From positions 1-64,000 of the forward strand of contig NZ_SSSR01000019.1 in NCBI RefSeq assembly GCF_009469695.1: a stretch of 64,000 nt of DNA, written 5' to 3'. A model generated the notes under the pieces. That model ran no database searches, was not told the origin of the DNA, and saw only the letters and a program-made list of their open reading frames with translations. Origin of the DNA: Propionivibrio limicola (GTDB taxonomy: Bacteria; Pseudomonadota; Gammaproteobacteria; Burkholderiales; Rhodocyclaceae). The stretch's first letter is position 1, and every line of letters begins with the position of its first letter. Shown one piece after another: positions 18,767 through 27,339 of the stretch. The translations under genes were made by a program, and so were the position numbers.

Positions 18767-18918
18767 TCTGGTTGTTGCTACTGCAGTAGAGTGTCGAGGA
18801 CAGGCGTCTTGGTGACGCGAGTGCCGCAAAGAGCCACGCTGCAGCCGCTGTCCGAGCGGGCGTTGTGTGCGTAAGGTTTCGGTGGTTTTTCTTTTTTAAA
18901 GCGGTTCTGGAGTATTCC

Positions 18919-19329
18919 TTGGAATTCGTTCAACAAAACATCATTTATATCGCGATGGCCGTCATCAGCGGGGGCCTTCTCTTTTCCTCTTCCTTTCGTC
19001 GTCCCGGTGGGCGTCATGCCGTTAGCCCGACTGAGGCGACGACGCTGATCAATCGTGAAAACGCGCGGGTCGTCGATGTGCGCGAGGCTGGTGATTTCGC
19101 GGCGGGGCACCTTGCCGATGCGCGTAATATTCCTGAAGCCAGCCTTGATGAGCGTGCGGGCGAACTCGACAGGTTCAAGGAACGCCCGGTGATTCTGGTC
19201 TGCCAGAACGGTTCCCGTTCGGCGGCTGCGTGCAAGAAGCTTGAGAAGCTCGGTTTTGCGCGCGTCTATAGTCTCAATGGAGGCGTCAAGGCATGGAGCG
19301 AAGCGGGTTTGCCCCTCAAAAAGGGGTGA
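18919..19329 (+). CDS. membrane-anchored rhodanese-like protein
   Basis: 136 residues. One N-terminal membrane segment ('NIIYIAMAVISGGLLF') then a single rhodanese domain with active Cys95 in the loop 'CQNGSRS', so sulfurtransferase activity is possible. The start is TTG at 18919 (EFVQQN), preceded by CTGGAG eight bases upstream and matching the N-terminus typical of this family; the ATG at 18865 has no support. First gene of rhodanese-grxC-secB-SH3-gpsA, a common betaproteobacterial order. Physiological substrate unknown. Confidence 0.9.
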   Translation: MEFVQQNIIYIAMAVISGGLLFSSSFRRPGGRHAVSPTEATTLINRENARVVDVREAGDFAAGHLADARNIPEASLDERAGELDRFKERPVILVCQNGSRSAAACKKLEKLGFARVYSLNGGVKAWSEAGLPLKKG

Positions 19330-19334
19330 AGTAA

Positions 19335-19607
19335 ATGAAACAGCCTCATGTTCTGATGTATTCGACGGCGGTCTGTCCGTTTTGCGTTCGTGCCGAGAAG
19401 CTGCTGCTTGAACGCGGCGTGACCGGGGTCGAGAAAGTGCGGATTGATCTCGATCCTGAGCGGCGTGCCGAAATGATGGAAAAGACCGGACGTAGGACCG
19501 TACCGCAAATATTCATCGGGGAGCGGCACGTTGGCGGGTGCGACGATCTTATCGCACTCGATCGTGCGGGCGAGCTTGTTCCCATGTTGTCAGGTCAGTC
19601 GGAATGA
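19335..19607 (+). CDS. grxC: glutaredoxin 3
   Basis: 90 residues, the size of GrxC. Glutathione-dependent dithiol redox protein of the cytosol. The active site is Cys14-Pro-Phe-Cys17, with Phe in place of the usual Tyr of CPYC; 'RRTVPQIFIGERHVGGCDDL' supplies the cis-proline and glutathione-binding motifs. Five bases after the rhodanese gene, so probably translated from the same message, and just ahead of secB as in many relatives. Confidence 0.95.
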   Translation: MKQPHVLMYSTAVCPFCVRAEKLLLERGVTGVEKVRIDLDPERRAEMMEKTGRRTVPQIFIGERHVGGCDDLIALDRAGELVPMLSGQSE

Positions 19608-19664
19608 CCGCCTGGCCCTGTGTTTTGCCTTTATTTCAACCCTTAATAAAAGAAAATCCCAATC

Positions 19665-20114
19665 ATGACTGAACAACAAGCCCCTTCGTTTGCCATCGAA
19701 AAACTCTACGTCAAGGATCTGTCGCTGGAAGTGCCCAATGCCCCGGCCGTTTTCGCCGAGCATGCAAATCCGGAAATTGGTATCCAGTTGCAGACGGCGG
19801 CGCAGAATCTGGGTGACGATGCCTACGAGGTGGTTCTGACTGTCACGGTGACGGCAAAGGTGGGCGAAAAAACCATGTTCCTCGTCGAAGTAAGCCAGTC
19901 GGGCATCTTCCGCGTGCGCAACGTGCCGGCCGAGAACCTCGAACCCCTGTTGTCGATCGCCTGCCCGAACATCCTCTTCCCCTATGCGCGCGAAGTCGTT
20001 TCCGAGTCGGTCAGCCGGGCCGGGTTCATGCCGGTCATCCTGCAACCGGTCAACTTCGAAGCGCTTTACGCGGCCCGCGCCCAACAGCAGCAGGCCGAGG
20101 CGACTCCCCAGTAA
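19665..20114 (+). CDS. secB: protein-export chaperone SecB
   Basis: 149 residues. Tetrameric cytosolic chaperone that keeps precursor proteins unfolded and hands them to SecA. Characteristic blocks are '[19 protein letters not shown]' at the N-terminus, '[14 protein letters not shown]' and '[20 protein letters not shown]'. Length matches E. coli SecB (155). The 57-base gap from grxC holds TAATAAAAGAAAA, which may carry a weak binding site. Neighbours grxC and gpsA make the classic cluster. Confidence 0.97.
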   Translation: MTEQQAPSFAIEKLYVKDLSLEVPNAPAVFAEHANPEIGIQLQTAAQNLGDDAYEVVLTVTVTAKVGEKTMFLVEVSQSGIFRVRNVPAENLEPLLSIACPNILFPYAREVVSESVSRAGFMPVILQPVNFEALYAARAQQQQAEATPQ

Positions 20115-20126
20115 AGCAGGTATACG

Positions 20127-20582
20127 ATGAAATCCTGGCTGTCTTGCGTTTGTCGCTGCTTCTTTGTCGCGGGCGTGGCTGTTTTCTCCGCGGCGGCGCT
20201 GGCGGGCGAGTACCGTTCGGTCAATGCCGCGACCGTGCTTTTCGATACCCCGTCCCAGAAGGGTAACAAGCTCTTCGTGATCAAGCGCGACACCCCGGTT
20301 GAAGTCGTGGTCAGCCTTGAGGGGTGGTCCAAGGTTCGTGATGCGGACGGCGGTCTGTCCTGGGTCGAGAAGACCTACCTGTCCGAGAAGCGTACCGTGC
20401 TCGTCAGTGCCAGTCGCGCCCAGATTCGGCAGAAAGCCGAAGAAGCCGCACCGCTGGTCTTCGAGGCGGAAAAGAACGTTGCGCTCGAGTATCTTGAGTC
20501 CGTTCCCGGTGGCTGGGTCAAGGTCCGTCACCCCGGCGGTCAATCGGGATTCGTTCGCGCCAACCAGGTCTGGGGGATTTGA
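20127..20582 (+). CDS. SH3-domain periplasmic protein
   Basis: 151 residues. A Sec signal peptide ('CRCFFVAGVAVFSAAALAGE') with cleavage probably after ALA near residue 28, followed by two bacterial SH3-like units: 'YRSVNAATVLFDTPSQKGNK' to 'WVEKTYLS' and the second ending 'GFVRANQVWGI'. Such proteins bind cell-wall or other peptides; the exact ligand is unknown. Between secB and gpsA, with the gpsA reading beginning two bases after its stop, so co-translation is likely. Confidence 0.88.
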   Translation: MKSWLSCVCRCFFVAGVAVFSAAALAGEYRSVNAATVLFDTPSQKGNKLFVIKRDTPVEVVVSLEGWSKVRDADGGLSWVEKTYLSEKRTVLVSASRAQIRQKAEEAAPLVFEAEKNVALEYLESVPGGWVKVRHPGGQSGFVRANQVWGI

Positions 20583-20584
20583 GC

Positions 20585-21574
20585 GTGCGGCTCACCGTCT
20601 TGGCCGCAGGGGCCTGGGGAACGGCGCTGGCAATCGCCTTCAGCGCCAAACACCGGGTAACGCTGTGGACGCGCGAATCCGACGTTACGCAGGAAATGCT
20701 TTCGTTGCGTGAAAACCGGCGCTTCCTGCCCGGCTTCCCCCTGCCGGCCAACCTGCAGATCGGAACGGCTTTCGAGGCGGCTGTCGATGGCGCCGATCTC
20801 GTTATGGTGGCCGCGCCACTGGCGGGGTTTCGCGCGACTTTGCAGCGCCTTCGTGAATCCTGCCAGCCTGTCCCTGTCATCTGGGTGTGCAAGGGGCTGG
20901 AGGCGGGGACGGCCAAGTTTCCGCATCAGATCGTCGCGGAAGAACTTGGCGCGGATGTGTGTAGCGGCGTTCTGACCGGACCCAGCTTCGCGGAAGAGGT
21001 GGCCAAGGGGCTGCCGATGGCGATCACGCTTGCTTCTCGCGACGTTGAGTTTGCTCGCCGCATGGCGCGCGAACTGCACAGCCCGCGCATGCGCATCTAC
21101 GCGAACGAGGATTTGATCGGGGCCGAGGTCGGGGGCGCCGTCAAAAACGTCATGGCGATCGCCACTGGTATTTGCGATGGCCTCGGCTTCGGGCTGAACG
21201 CTCGTGCCGCCTTGATGACCCGTGGCCTGGCCGAGATTGCCCGGCTCGGTGTTGCGTTGGGCGGGCAGCCGGGAACTTTCCTTGGCTTGGCCGGCATGGG
21301 CGACCTCGTCCTGACGTGTACCGGTGATTTGTCGCGGAACCGGCGTGTCGGCCTGGCGCTGGCGGCTGGCAAGAAATTGCCGGAAATCCTTGCCGAACTC
21401 GGCCACGTCGCCGAGGGCGTCGGCACGGCTCGCGAAGTGGCGCGTCTGGCGGCCGAGCTGGGGATCGAGATGCCGATTACGCAGGCGGTCGAAGCCATTC
21501 TCTATCGCGACGAACCGGCCGTACTGGCGGTCGAAAAGTTGCTGAGCCGCGATCCCAGGGACGAAGCACTCTGA
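20585..21574 (+). CDS. gpsA: glycerol-3-phosphate dehydrogenase [NAD(P)+]
   Basis: 329 residues. Reduces dihydroxyacetone phosphate to sn-glycerol 3-phosphate for phospholipid synthesis. The start is taken as GTG at 20585, giving 'MRLTVLAAGAWGTALAIAF', which aligns with the usual MKITVLGAGAWGTALA; GGGGG lies eight bases before it. A TTG at 20579 is possible but sits too close. The first glycine of the dinucleotide motif GAGAWG is Ala here. Catalytic-site block 'EVGGAVKNVMAIATGICDG' is intact, as is 'GLAGMGDLVLTCTGDLSRNR'. Confidence 0.95.
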   Translation: MRLTVLAAGAWGTALAIAFSAKHRVTLWTRESDVTQEMLSLRENRRFLPGFPLPANLQIGTAFEAAVDGADLVMVAAPLAGFRATLQRLRESCQPVPVIWVCKGLEAGTAKFPHQIVAEELGADVCSGVLTGPSFAEEVAKGLPMAITLASRDVEFARRMARELHSPRMRIYANEDLIGAEVGGAVKNVMAIATGICDGLGFGLNARAALMTRGLAEIARLGVALGGQPGTFLGLAGMGDLVLTCTGDLSRNRRVGLALAAGKKLPEILAELGHVAEGVGTAREVARLAAELGIEMPITQAVEAILYRDEPAVLAVEKLLSRDPRDEAL

Positions 21575-21589
21575 CCCACCTGTTGTTGC

Positions 21590-21610
21590 CGGGAGCGGTC
21601 GCTCCCGTTT
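21590..21610 (+). terminator. hairpin after gpsA
   Basis: CGGGAGC (21590-21596), loop GGTC, GCTCCCG (21601-21607), then TTT. Probably ends the rhodanese-to-gpsA transcript; the T tract is short. trmL converges from the right. Confidence 0.5.
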
Positions 21611-21669
21611 CCGGGAGGGGCTTCGTCCTTCTCGATTTGTCCCCGTGCCAAGACTCCATTCCGCCCTTG

Positions 21670-22134
21670 CTACACGCCGCCGGCAAACCCGGCTTGTCGC
21701 CACGTCTCGAACACCGTGACAGCGACAGCGTTCGATAGATTCAGGCTGCGCTGCCCCGGTAGCATGGGAAGGCGCAGGCGGCGCTCTTCGGGGAACTCGG
21801 CCATGACCTCAGCGGGTAAGCCACTCGTTTCCCGGCCAAAGACCAGCACGTCATCGGGGAGGAAGCGAACGGCGTCGTAACGCTCTCCGCCCCGCGTCGT
21901 TACCGCGAAGAAGCGGCGGTTGGCGAGCGCCGATTTGCAGGTGTCCCAATTCGGATGGCGGAAGACGCGGGCAAATTCATGGTAATCGAGGCCGGCGCGC
22001 TTCAGCGAACGATCTTCCCAGCGGAAGCCGAGCGGTTCCACCAGATGCAGTTCCGTGCCCGTGTTGGCGCAAAGGCGAATGACGTTGCCGGTATTGGGCG
22101 GGATTTCCGGCTGGAAAAGTACAACAGCAGTCAA
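21670..22134 (-). CDS. trmL: tRNA (cytidine/uridine-2'-O-)-methyltransferase
   Basis: 154 residues on the chosen start, the normal TrmL size. SPOUT-class enzyme that methylates the wobble position of tRNA-Leu isoacceptors. The fold signature is clear: 'LFQPEIPPNTGNVIRLCANT' at the N-terminus, 'VFGRETSGLP', and the knot 'LPMLPGQRSLNLSNAVAVTV'. TTG at 22134 is preferred because GGAG lies six bases upstream and it yields LTAVVLFQPE; TTG at 22146 would add four residues and lacks a binding site. It is convergent with gpsA. Confidence 0.93.
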   Translation of the reverse strand: MTAVVLFQPEIPPNTGNVIRLCANTGTELHLVEPLGFRWEDRSLKRAGLDYHEFARVFRHPNWDTCKSALANRRFFAVTTRGGERYDAVRFLPDDVLVFGRETSGLPAEVMAEFPEERRLRLPMLPGQRSLNLSNAVAVTVFETWRQAGFAGGV

Positions 22135-22268
22135 AACAGGCTCCAAGGAGAGGATGGGCCCAAAGTCTACCGCGTCTGTCGCGGAGAAGGGCGGTGCGGT
22201 GATGGCGGCTGCTCGTCGAGTGGCTTGCAGTCATGCCCGAATCTTCTGTGTTTTGCTCATGCGTTGGT

Positions 22269-22297
22269 TTGACTGAGGTGCACCGCGGGAGGATAAT
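22269..22297 (+). promoter_or_regulatory. strong sigma-70 promoter upstream of the CoA-transferase
   Basis: TTGACT (22269-22274), 17-base spacer, GATAAT (22292-22297): one mismatch in each hexamer. Transcription from about 22304 would leave a leader of roughly 165 bases before the CoA-transferase start. The rest of the 337-base gap (22135-22471) shows no gene. Confidence 0.65.
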
Positions 22298-22471
22298 CCG
22301 CGCTTGTTTTTTCCTTGCACGCCGTGAATTTTCGGTGGTTGCGGCCCGGTTCCGGAAGGTCGCGGTGGATGGCTTCCGTATTCCGGCATTGCGTCAGATC
22401 AAATGTTTTTTTGTGCCGTTTTGACGGTGCAATCCCAGCTTTTCAATCATCAACGAGGAGTCATTCCCGAA

Positions 22472-23974
22472 ATGTCGCTACCTTTCCCGATTCTTACCGC
22501 CGAAGAAGCGGCGGAACTCATCCAGAACGGCCAGAACATCGGCTTCAGCGGATTTACGGCGGCGGGCGCGGCGAAAGCTGTCCCCGTCGCTTTGGCAAAA
22601 CGGGCACGGCGCGAGCATGAAGCCGGCCGTCCGTTCAAGGTCGGCGTGCTGACCGGTGCCTCCACCGGTAAATCGCTCGACGGCGCGCTGGCCGAAGCCG
22701 AGGCGATCAGCTTCCGCACTCCGTACCAAGGCAACGCGACCTTGCGCAAGCAGATCAACGTCGGCAACGTGAAATTCTTCGACATGCACCTGTCGATGGT
22801 GCCGCAGAGCGCTCGTTACGGCGCCCTCGGCAAGATCAACTGGGCGGTCGTCGAAGCCTGTGACATCACGGCCGGTGGCGGTATCGTGCTGACCACCTCG
22901 GTCGGCGCCTCGAACACCTACATGCGCCTCGCTGACAAGATCATCATCGAGCTCAACGCCAATCACCCGACCTCGCTGCTCGGCATGCACGACATTTTCG
23001 AGCCGCAGGATCCTCCGATGCGGACGGACATCCCGATCTTCAGCGCATCCGACCGCGTTGGCTCGCCGATCTGCGTTGTTGATCCGAAAAAGATCGTCGG
23101 CGTTGTGCTGACCAACCAGGCTGACGAAAGCGGTGCCTTCGACGAATCGACGCCGGTGACCGACAAGATTGGTCAGAACGTCGCCGACTTCCTCGTTGCC
23201 GAAATGCGTGCCGGCCGCATTCCGCCGCAGTTCCTGCCGCTGCAATCGGGTGTCGGCAACATCGCCAACGCCGTGCTCGCCGCGTTGGGGCGCAGCACCG
23301 AAATCCCGCCGTTCGAGATGTACACCGAAGTGCTGCAGGACTCCGTCGTGCCGCTGCTCGAAAACGGCCGCTGCAAGTTCGCCTCGACCTGCGCGCTGAC
23401 GCTGAGCCCCGAAATGATGAAGAACGTCACCGGCAACATCGACTTCTTCCGCAACCGCGTTCTCCTGCGTCCGCAGGAAATATCGAACCATCCGGAAATC
23501 GTGCGCCGCCTCGGCATCGTGTCGATGAACACGGCGATTGAAGTCGACATCGCCGGCAACGTGAACTCAACGCACGTCATGGGCAAGACGCTGATGAACG
23601 GTATCGGCGGTTCGGGCGACTTCACCCGCAACGCCTATATGTCGATCTTCTCGTGCCCGTCGACGGCCAAGAACGGCATGATTTCGGCGATCGTGCCGCT
23701 GGCCACGCACATGGACCACAGCGAGCACTCGGTCAATATCGTCGTGACCGAACAGGGCGTGGCCGACCTGCGCGGCAAGGATCCGTACGAGCGCGCGAAA
23801 GTCCTCATCGACAACTGTGCCCACCCGGACTACCGCGAGCAGCTGTATGACTACCTCAAGCTGATTGAAGCCGGTTGCCATGAGCCGATGTCGCTGGAAC
23901 TCGGTTTCGCCATGCACCGCCACTTCTTGAAGACCGGCGACATGCGCAACATCAACTGGGGCGATTACAAGTAA
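22472..23974 (+). CDS. succinyl-CoA:acetate CoA-transferase family protein
   Basis: 500 residues of the class I CoA-transferase family that includes AarC and Cat1, which move CoA between succinyl-CoA and acetate (or propionate). 'GFSGFTAAGAAKAVPVALA' at the N-terminus, 'LPLQSGVGNIANAVLAALG' and 'GIGGSGDFTRNAYMSIF' are family motifs. Glu286 in 'MYTEVLQD' lines up by position with the thioester-forming Glu294 of AarC. Start MSLPFPIL at 22472; GAGGAG lies about 12 bases upstream, a wide spacing. Role in acetate/propionate use or TCA bypass is inferred. It stands alone with its own promoter and terminator. Confidence 0.93.
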   Translation: MSLPFPILTAEEAAELIQNGQNIGFSGFTAAGAAKAVPVALAKRARREHEAGRPFKVGVLTGASTGKSLDGALAEAEAISFRTPYQGNATLRKQINVGNVKFFDMHLSMVPQSARYGALGKINWAVVEACDITAGGGIVLTTSVGASNTYMRLADKIIIELNANHPTSLLGMHDIFEPQDPPMRTDIPIFSASDRVGSPICVVDPKKIVGVVLTNQADESGAFDESTPVTDKIGQNVADFLVAEMRAGRIPPQFLPLQSGVGNIANAVLAALGRSTEIPPFEMYTEVLQDSVVPLLENGRCKFASTCALTLSPEMMKNVTGNIDFFRNRVLLRPQEISNHPEIVRRLGIVSMNTAIEVDIAGNVNSTHVMGKTLMNGIGGSGDFTRNAYMSIFSCPSTAKNGMISAIVPLATHMDHSEHSVNIVVTEQGVADLRGKDPYERAKVLIDNCAHPDYREQLYDYLKLIEAGCHEPMSLELGFAMHRHFLKTGDMRNINWGDYK

Positions 23975-24003
23975 TCCGATCGCTGCACAAAAAAGTGCGC
24001 CAG

Positions 24004-24031
24004 GCCCTGTCTTCATGGCAGGGCTTTTTTT
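24004..24031 (+). terminator. rho-independent terminator after the CoA-transferase
   Basis: GCCCTG (24004-24009), nine-base loop, CAGGGC (24019-24024), then T7. A strong match, 30 bases after the stop codon. Confidence 0.85.
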
Positions 24032-24119
24032 CGCCCATCCGCAACGCGGTTAAGCCGGCGTTTTCGGGGCGGGAAGGCGTATGATGCGGACAAAATAAAT
24101 CTCAAAAAAGGCGGGGGCG

Positions 24120-26711
24120 ATGCTGGGGGGCGGGCTGTTCCGGCGGTTTTTCGACACGATGGGGATTCGCGGCAAGTTGATCGTTATTTTCGTGGCGATC
24201 AAAGTTGTGCCGCTTGTCTTGCTTGCCGGATATGCGTGGCAGTCGGCCCGCAATCTGGGGGCGGGCGTGTCTGCGCAAGGCGTCGAGATGGCCGATGCGA
24301 TGCGCGAGGCGCAGCGCAAGACCGGAAAAATGGCGGTCGACGACGCCGTCCGCGCGCTCGACGAGCGTTCGCGCGAGGCGATTGAAGCGTTGACGACGAG
24401 CCTCGCCCGGCAGGTGGCCGATTTCCTTTACGAGCGGGATCGGGATGTATTGGCGGCGGCCAATCTCGCTCCGTCGGAGGCGGAATACCGCCGCTTCATG
24501 GCGAGCCACGTCCGTTCGCTCTACGTGCATGGCAAGTACGCTCCCTCTCCTGACGGCAAGGGATGGCAGCCAGAGTCACCTTTCGCGGCCGAGAACCCGG
24601 TTCGCCCGCCGTTGCCGGACAACGCCAAGGACTTCCATGCGCGCTCTCCGGAAAACTACGGTGCACGCGTATTGGCGCCGCTGTTTCTCGAAATGACCTT
24701 TGTCGATCCGGGCGGCCAGGAAAAGGTGAAGGTGCAGAACGGCGATCTCCTCAAGCCGGGCTTGCGCAACATCAGCCGGCGCGAGAATACGTTCATCAAG
24801 GCGGAAAACTACTGGCCGGCTCTGACGAAACTGAAGCCCGGCGAGATCTACGTTTCCGAAGTGATCGGCCCGTACGTCCGCACCGACTGGATCGGCCCCT
24901 ACACGAAGGCCAAGGCAGACGAAATGGGGAGGCCGTTTGTGCCCGAGAATTCGGGGTATGCCGGTCTGGAAAATCCGCTTGGCAAAAGGTTTCGCGGCAT
25001 CGCCCGCTGGGCGACGCCGGTTGCCAAGGAGGGAAAGATCATTGGCTACGTGACGCTCGCCCTTGACCATGCACATCTGATGGCCTTTACCAACGGCGTG
25101 CGGCCAACGCCGGAGCGCTTTGCGCCGATTGCCGACCCCGGTTCGGGCAACTACGCCTTCATCTGGGATCATCAGAGCCGGGCGATCGCCCATCCGCGCG
25201 ACTATTTCATCGCCGGCTACGATCCCGAAACCGGAGAGCCGGCACCGCCGTGGATGGACGAGCAGTTGTGGAACGAATGGAAGGCCAGCGGCCAGTCATG
25301 GGCGGCCTTTTCGCGCGGGATTCCGCCTTTCCGCGAGCAATCGCTCAAACGCAAGCCGTCGCCGGAGTCGAGCCGTTCCGGCAGCGTCGGACTCGATTGC
25401 CGCTATCTCAATCATTCGCCGCAATGCCATGGCTGGGACGCACTGACCGAACATGGCGGCTCGGGCTCCTTCGTGATCTTCTTTTCCGGTTTGTGGAAGC
25501 TGACGACGGCGGCGGCCATTCCGTACTACACGGGCGATTACGGAGCGAGCAAGCGCGGTTTCGGCTACGTCACAATCGGTGCCAACGTCGACGATTTCCA
25601 TAAGGCGGCCAACGAATCGGGCAAGCGCATCGACGCCCTGATCGACGCCGCCGACGACAAACTCCGGCAGGAGCGCGAGGGGTTGCTTGACGCGATCGGC
25701 AGTCATTTGAGCGCAACGGCGATCGGTCTTGTCTCGTCGACGCTGGTGATGATCGCGCTCGTTATCGTTATCGCCATCTGGATGGCGAATGTGTTGACCG
25801 GGCGTATTACCCAAATGGATGGCGGCGTTCGGCGCTTCCGCGAGGGCGATCTCGGGCACCGGCTGCCGGTGCGCAGCCGTGACGAACTGGGCAACCTGGC
25901 GCGGGCCTTCAATTTGATGGCCGATGAAGTGCAGCATTCCTTCGCCCGCCTTGACGAGGCGAGAAAAGCCGCCGAGGCGGCCAACAGTCTGAAGGGCGAG
26001 TTTCTGGCCAACATGTCGCACGAACTGCGTACGCCGCTCAACGGCATTCTCGGCTTTGCCGAGTTGCTCGAAAACGAGCTCAAGGACCCCGAACAACAGG
26101 ATTACGCGCGGCATATCCGGACGAGTGGCGAGCACTTGCTCGAATTGGTGACGGACGTGCTTGATCTGGCCAAGATCGAAGCCGGGCGGCTCGATTTCGA
26201 TCCGGAGCCGTTCGATCTGCCGGACTTTCTGCGCGAAGTCGTTGCGCTGCAAAATGGCCATGCCCTGAAGAAAGGGCTGAGGCTTGAACTGGTGGCGGAT
26301 GGCGTGCCGGCGCAAGTGTTTGCCGACCCGGTCCGCCTGCGTCAGGTGATGCACAATCTGCTCAGCAACGCGCTCAAATTCACAGCGCAAGGCGGCGTCA
26401 CCGTGCGCGCATTCGGCGTGCCCGGCAACGGCGAAACGGACGGATCGGCGAACGGTTGTTCGCGCGTCCGCATCGAAGTGAGCGATACCGGTCCGGGAAT
26501 CCGGTTGGAGGACCTGACGCTCATCTTCGAGAAATTCCGGCAGGGCGAGTCCTTCGCCACGCGCACCCACGACGGCACCGGCCTTGGGCTGACGCTGGCT
26601 AAGGAATTGGTCGAACACATGGACGGGGAAATCGGCGTCGAATCGATCGTGGGCGCCGGTTCCACCTTCTTCGTCATCCTGCCGGCACACGAGAGAGGTA
26701 CTGAGAAATGA
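24120..26711 (+). CDS. membrane sensor histidine kinase with large periplasmic domain
   Basis: 863 residues. A first membrane segment (about residues 20-42) and a second ('LVSSTLVMIALVIVIAIW', about 538-556) enclose a periplasmic sensor of nearly 500 residues that has a Cache-type feel, including 'GYVTLALDHAHLMAF' and a two-cysteine block 'GLDCRYLNHSPQCHGWD'. HAMP follows, then HisKA with His634 in 'NMSHELRTPLNGI', and an ATPase domain ('HNLLSNALKF', 'DTGPGI', 'GTGLGLTLAKELV'). The stop overlaps the next gene's start. Ligand unknown. ATG at 24120 follows GGCGGGGGCG; ATG at 24159 is an alternative. Confidence 0.93.
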   Translation: MLGGGLFRRFFDTMGIRGKLIVIFVAIKVVPLVLLAGYAWQSARNLGAGVSAQGVEMADAMREAQRKTGKMAVDDAVRALDERSREAIEALTTSLARQVADFLYERDRDVLAAANLAPSEAEYRRFMASHVRSLYVHGKYAPSPDGKGWQPESPFAAENPVRPPLPDNAKDFHARSPENYGARVLAPLFLEMTFVDPGGQEKVKVQNGDLLKPGLRNISRRENTFIKAENYWPALTKLKPGEIYVSEVIGPYVRTDWIGPYTKAKADEMGRPFVPENSGYAGLENPLGKRFRGIARWATPVAKEGKIIGYVTLALDHAHLMAFTNGVRPTPERFAPIADPGSGNYAFIWDHQSRAIAHPRDYFIAGYDPETGEPAPPWMDEQLWNEWKASGQSWAAFSRGIPPFREQSLKRKPSPESSRSGSVGLDCRYLNHSPQCHGWDALTEHGGSGSFVIFFSGLWKLTTAAAIPYYTGDYGASKRGFGYVTIGANVDDFHKAANESGKRIDALIDAADDKLRQEREGLLDAIGSHLSATAIGLVSSTLVMIALVIVIAIWMANVLTGRITQMDGGVRRFREGDLGHRLPVRSRDELGNLARAFNLMADEVQHSFARLDEARKAAEAANSLKGEFLANMSHELRTPLNGILGFAELLENELKDPEQQDYARHIRTSGEHLLELVTDVLDLAKIEAGRLDFDPEPFDLPDFLREVVALQNGHALKKGLRLELVADGVPAQVFADPVRLRQVMHNLLSNALKFTAQGGVTVRAFGVPGNGETDGSANGCSRVRIEVSDTGPGIRLEDLTLIFEKFRQGESFATRTHDGTGLGLTLAKELVEHMDGEIGVESIVGAGSTFFVILPAHERGTEK

Positions 26712-27091
26712 CGAACGAGTCGATCAAGCGGGCCTTGGTGGTGGATGACATTCCGGTCAATAGCAAGCTGGCTGTGGCCCTTCTGGCAAAGCTTGGCTGG
26801 GAGGCGGCTTCCGTCGGCGGCGGAGTGAGTGCGCTCGACTGGCTGGCCAGTCATCCGCCCGTCGACCTCGTGCTGCTCGACATCAGCATGCCCGATCTCA
26901 ACGGAGAGGAAGTCTGCCGTCGTCTGCGCGCGGATCCCGATTTCGCTGGCCTGGCCATCGTGGCCTACACCGCGCATGCGTTGTCGGCCGATGTGCAGCG
27001 TTTTCTGGCGCATGGCTTCGACGGCGTGCTGCTCAAGCCGGTCTCGCTGCAAGGTCTGCGCGACGTCATCGCGGCGCTCGAGCGCCGCTGA
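26708..27091 (+). CDS. single-domain response regulator
   Basis: 127 residues, only a receiver domain: acid pocket Asp13/Asp14 in 'VVDDIPVNS', phosphoryl-accepting Asp58 in 'LLDISMPDLNG', Thr88 and Lys110 in 'LLKPV'. No DNA-binding or enzymatic output. The ATGA overlap with the kinase gene implies translational coupling and a cognate pair. Single-domain receivers work by protein contact or as phosphate relays to a further phosphotransfer protein; none is in the window. Confidence 0.93.
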   Translation: MTNESIKRALVVDDIPVNSKLAVALLAKLGWEAASVGGGVSALDWLASHPPVDLVLLDISMPDLNGEEVCRRLRADPDFAGLAIVAYTAHALSADVQRFLAHGFDGVLLKPVSLQGLRDVIAALERR

Positions 27092-27109
27092 TGAAGCAGG
27101 GCGGGAAAT

Positions 27110-27325
27110 TTACCGCGCTTGGCGCAATGGGTCGAGCAGCGACGCGAGGCCGTTGTGGTCGAGTTCGTGCATCAACGCCAGCAGGCGGCCGAGCTCGCCG
27201 GGCGGGAAGCCTTCGCGGGCGAACCAGTTGAGGTAGTGGCCGGGAAGGTCGGCCAGCAGGCGTCCCTTGTATTTGCCGAACGGCATCGTGCGCGTCACGA
27301 GCAACTGGAGACTTTCAGTGTTCAT
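27110..27325 (-). CDS. DUF3820 family protein
   Basis: 71 residues. 'TMPFGKYKGRLLADLPGHYL' followed by 'NWFAREGFPPGELGRLLAL' is the DUF3820 signature, sometimes annotated as a putative quorum-sensing-regulated virulence factor. The fold is small and nucleic-acid-related by some proposals, but the function is not established. Last gene of the leftward ycgR-mtnA operon, 14 bases after the ankyrin gene, convergent with the response regulator. Confidence 0.9.
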   Translation of the reverse strand: MNTESLQLLVTRTMPFGKYKGRLLADLPGHYLNWFAREGFPPGELGRLLALMHELDHNGLASLLDPLRQAR

Positions 27326-27339
27326 CGGGCGACCTTGGA

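Noticed and set aside
18865-18918. ATG start for the rhodanese protein
   Set aside because: Adds 18 Phe/Arg-rich residues; TTG at 18919 has a binding site and matches the family N-terminus.
22135-22404. Small open frames upstream of the CoA-transferase
   Set aside because: They cross the promoter, lack binding sites, and look like noise.
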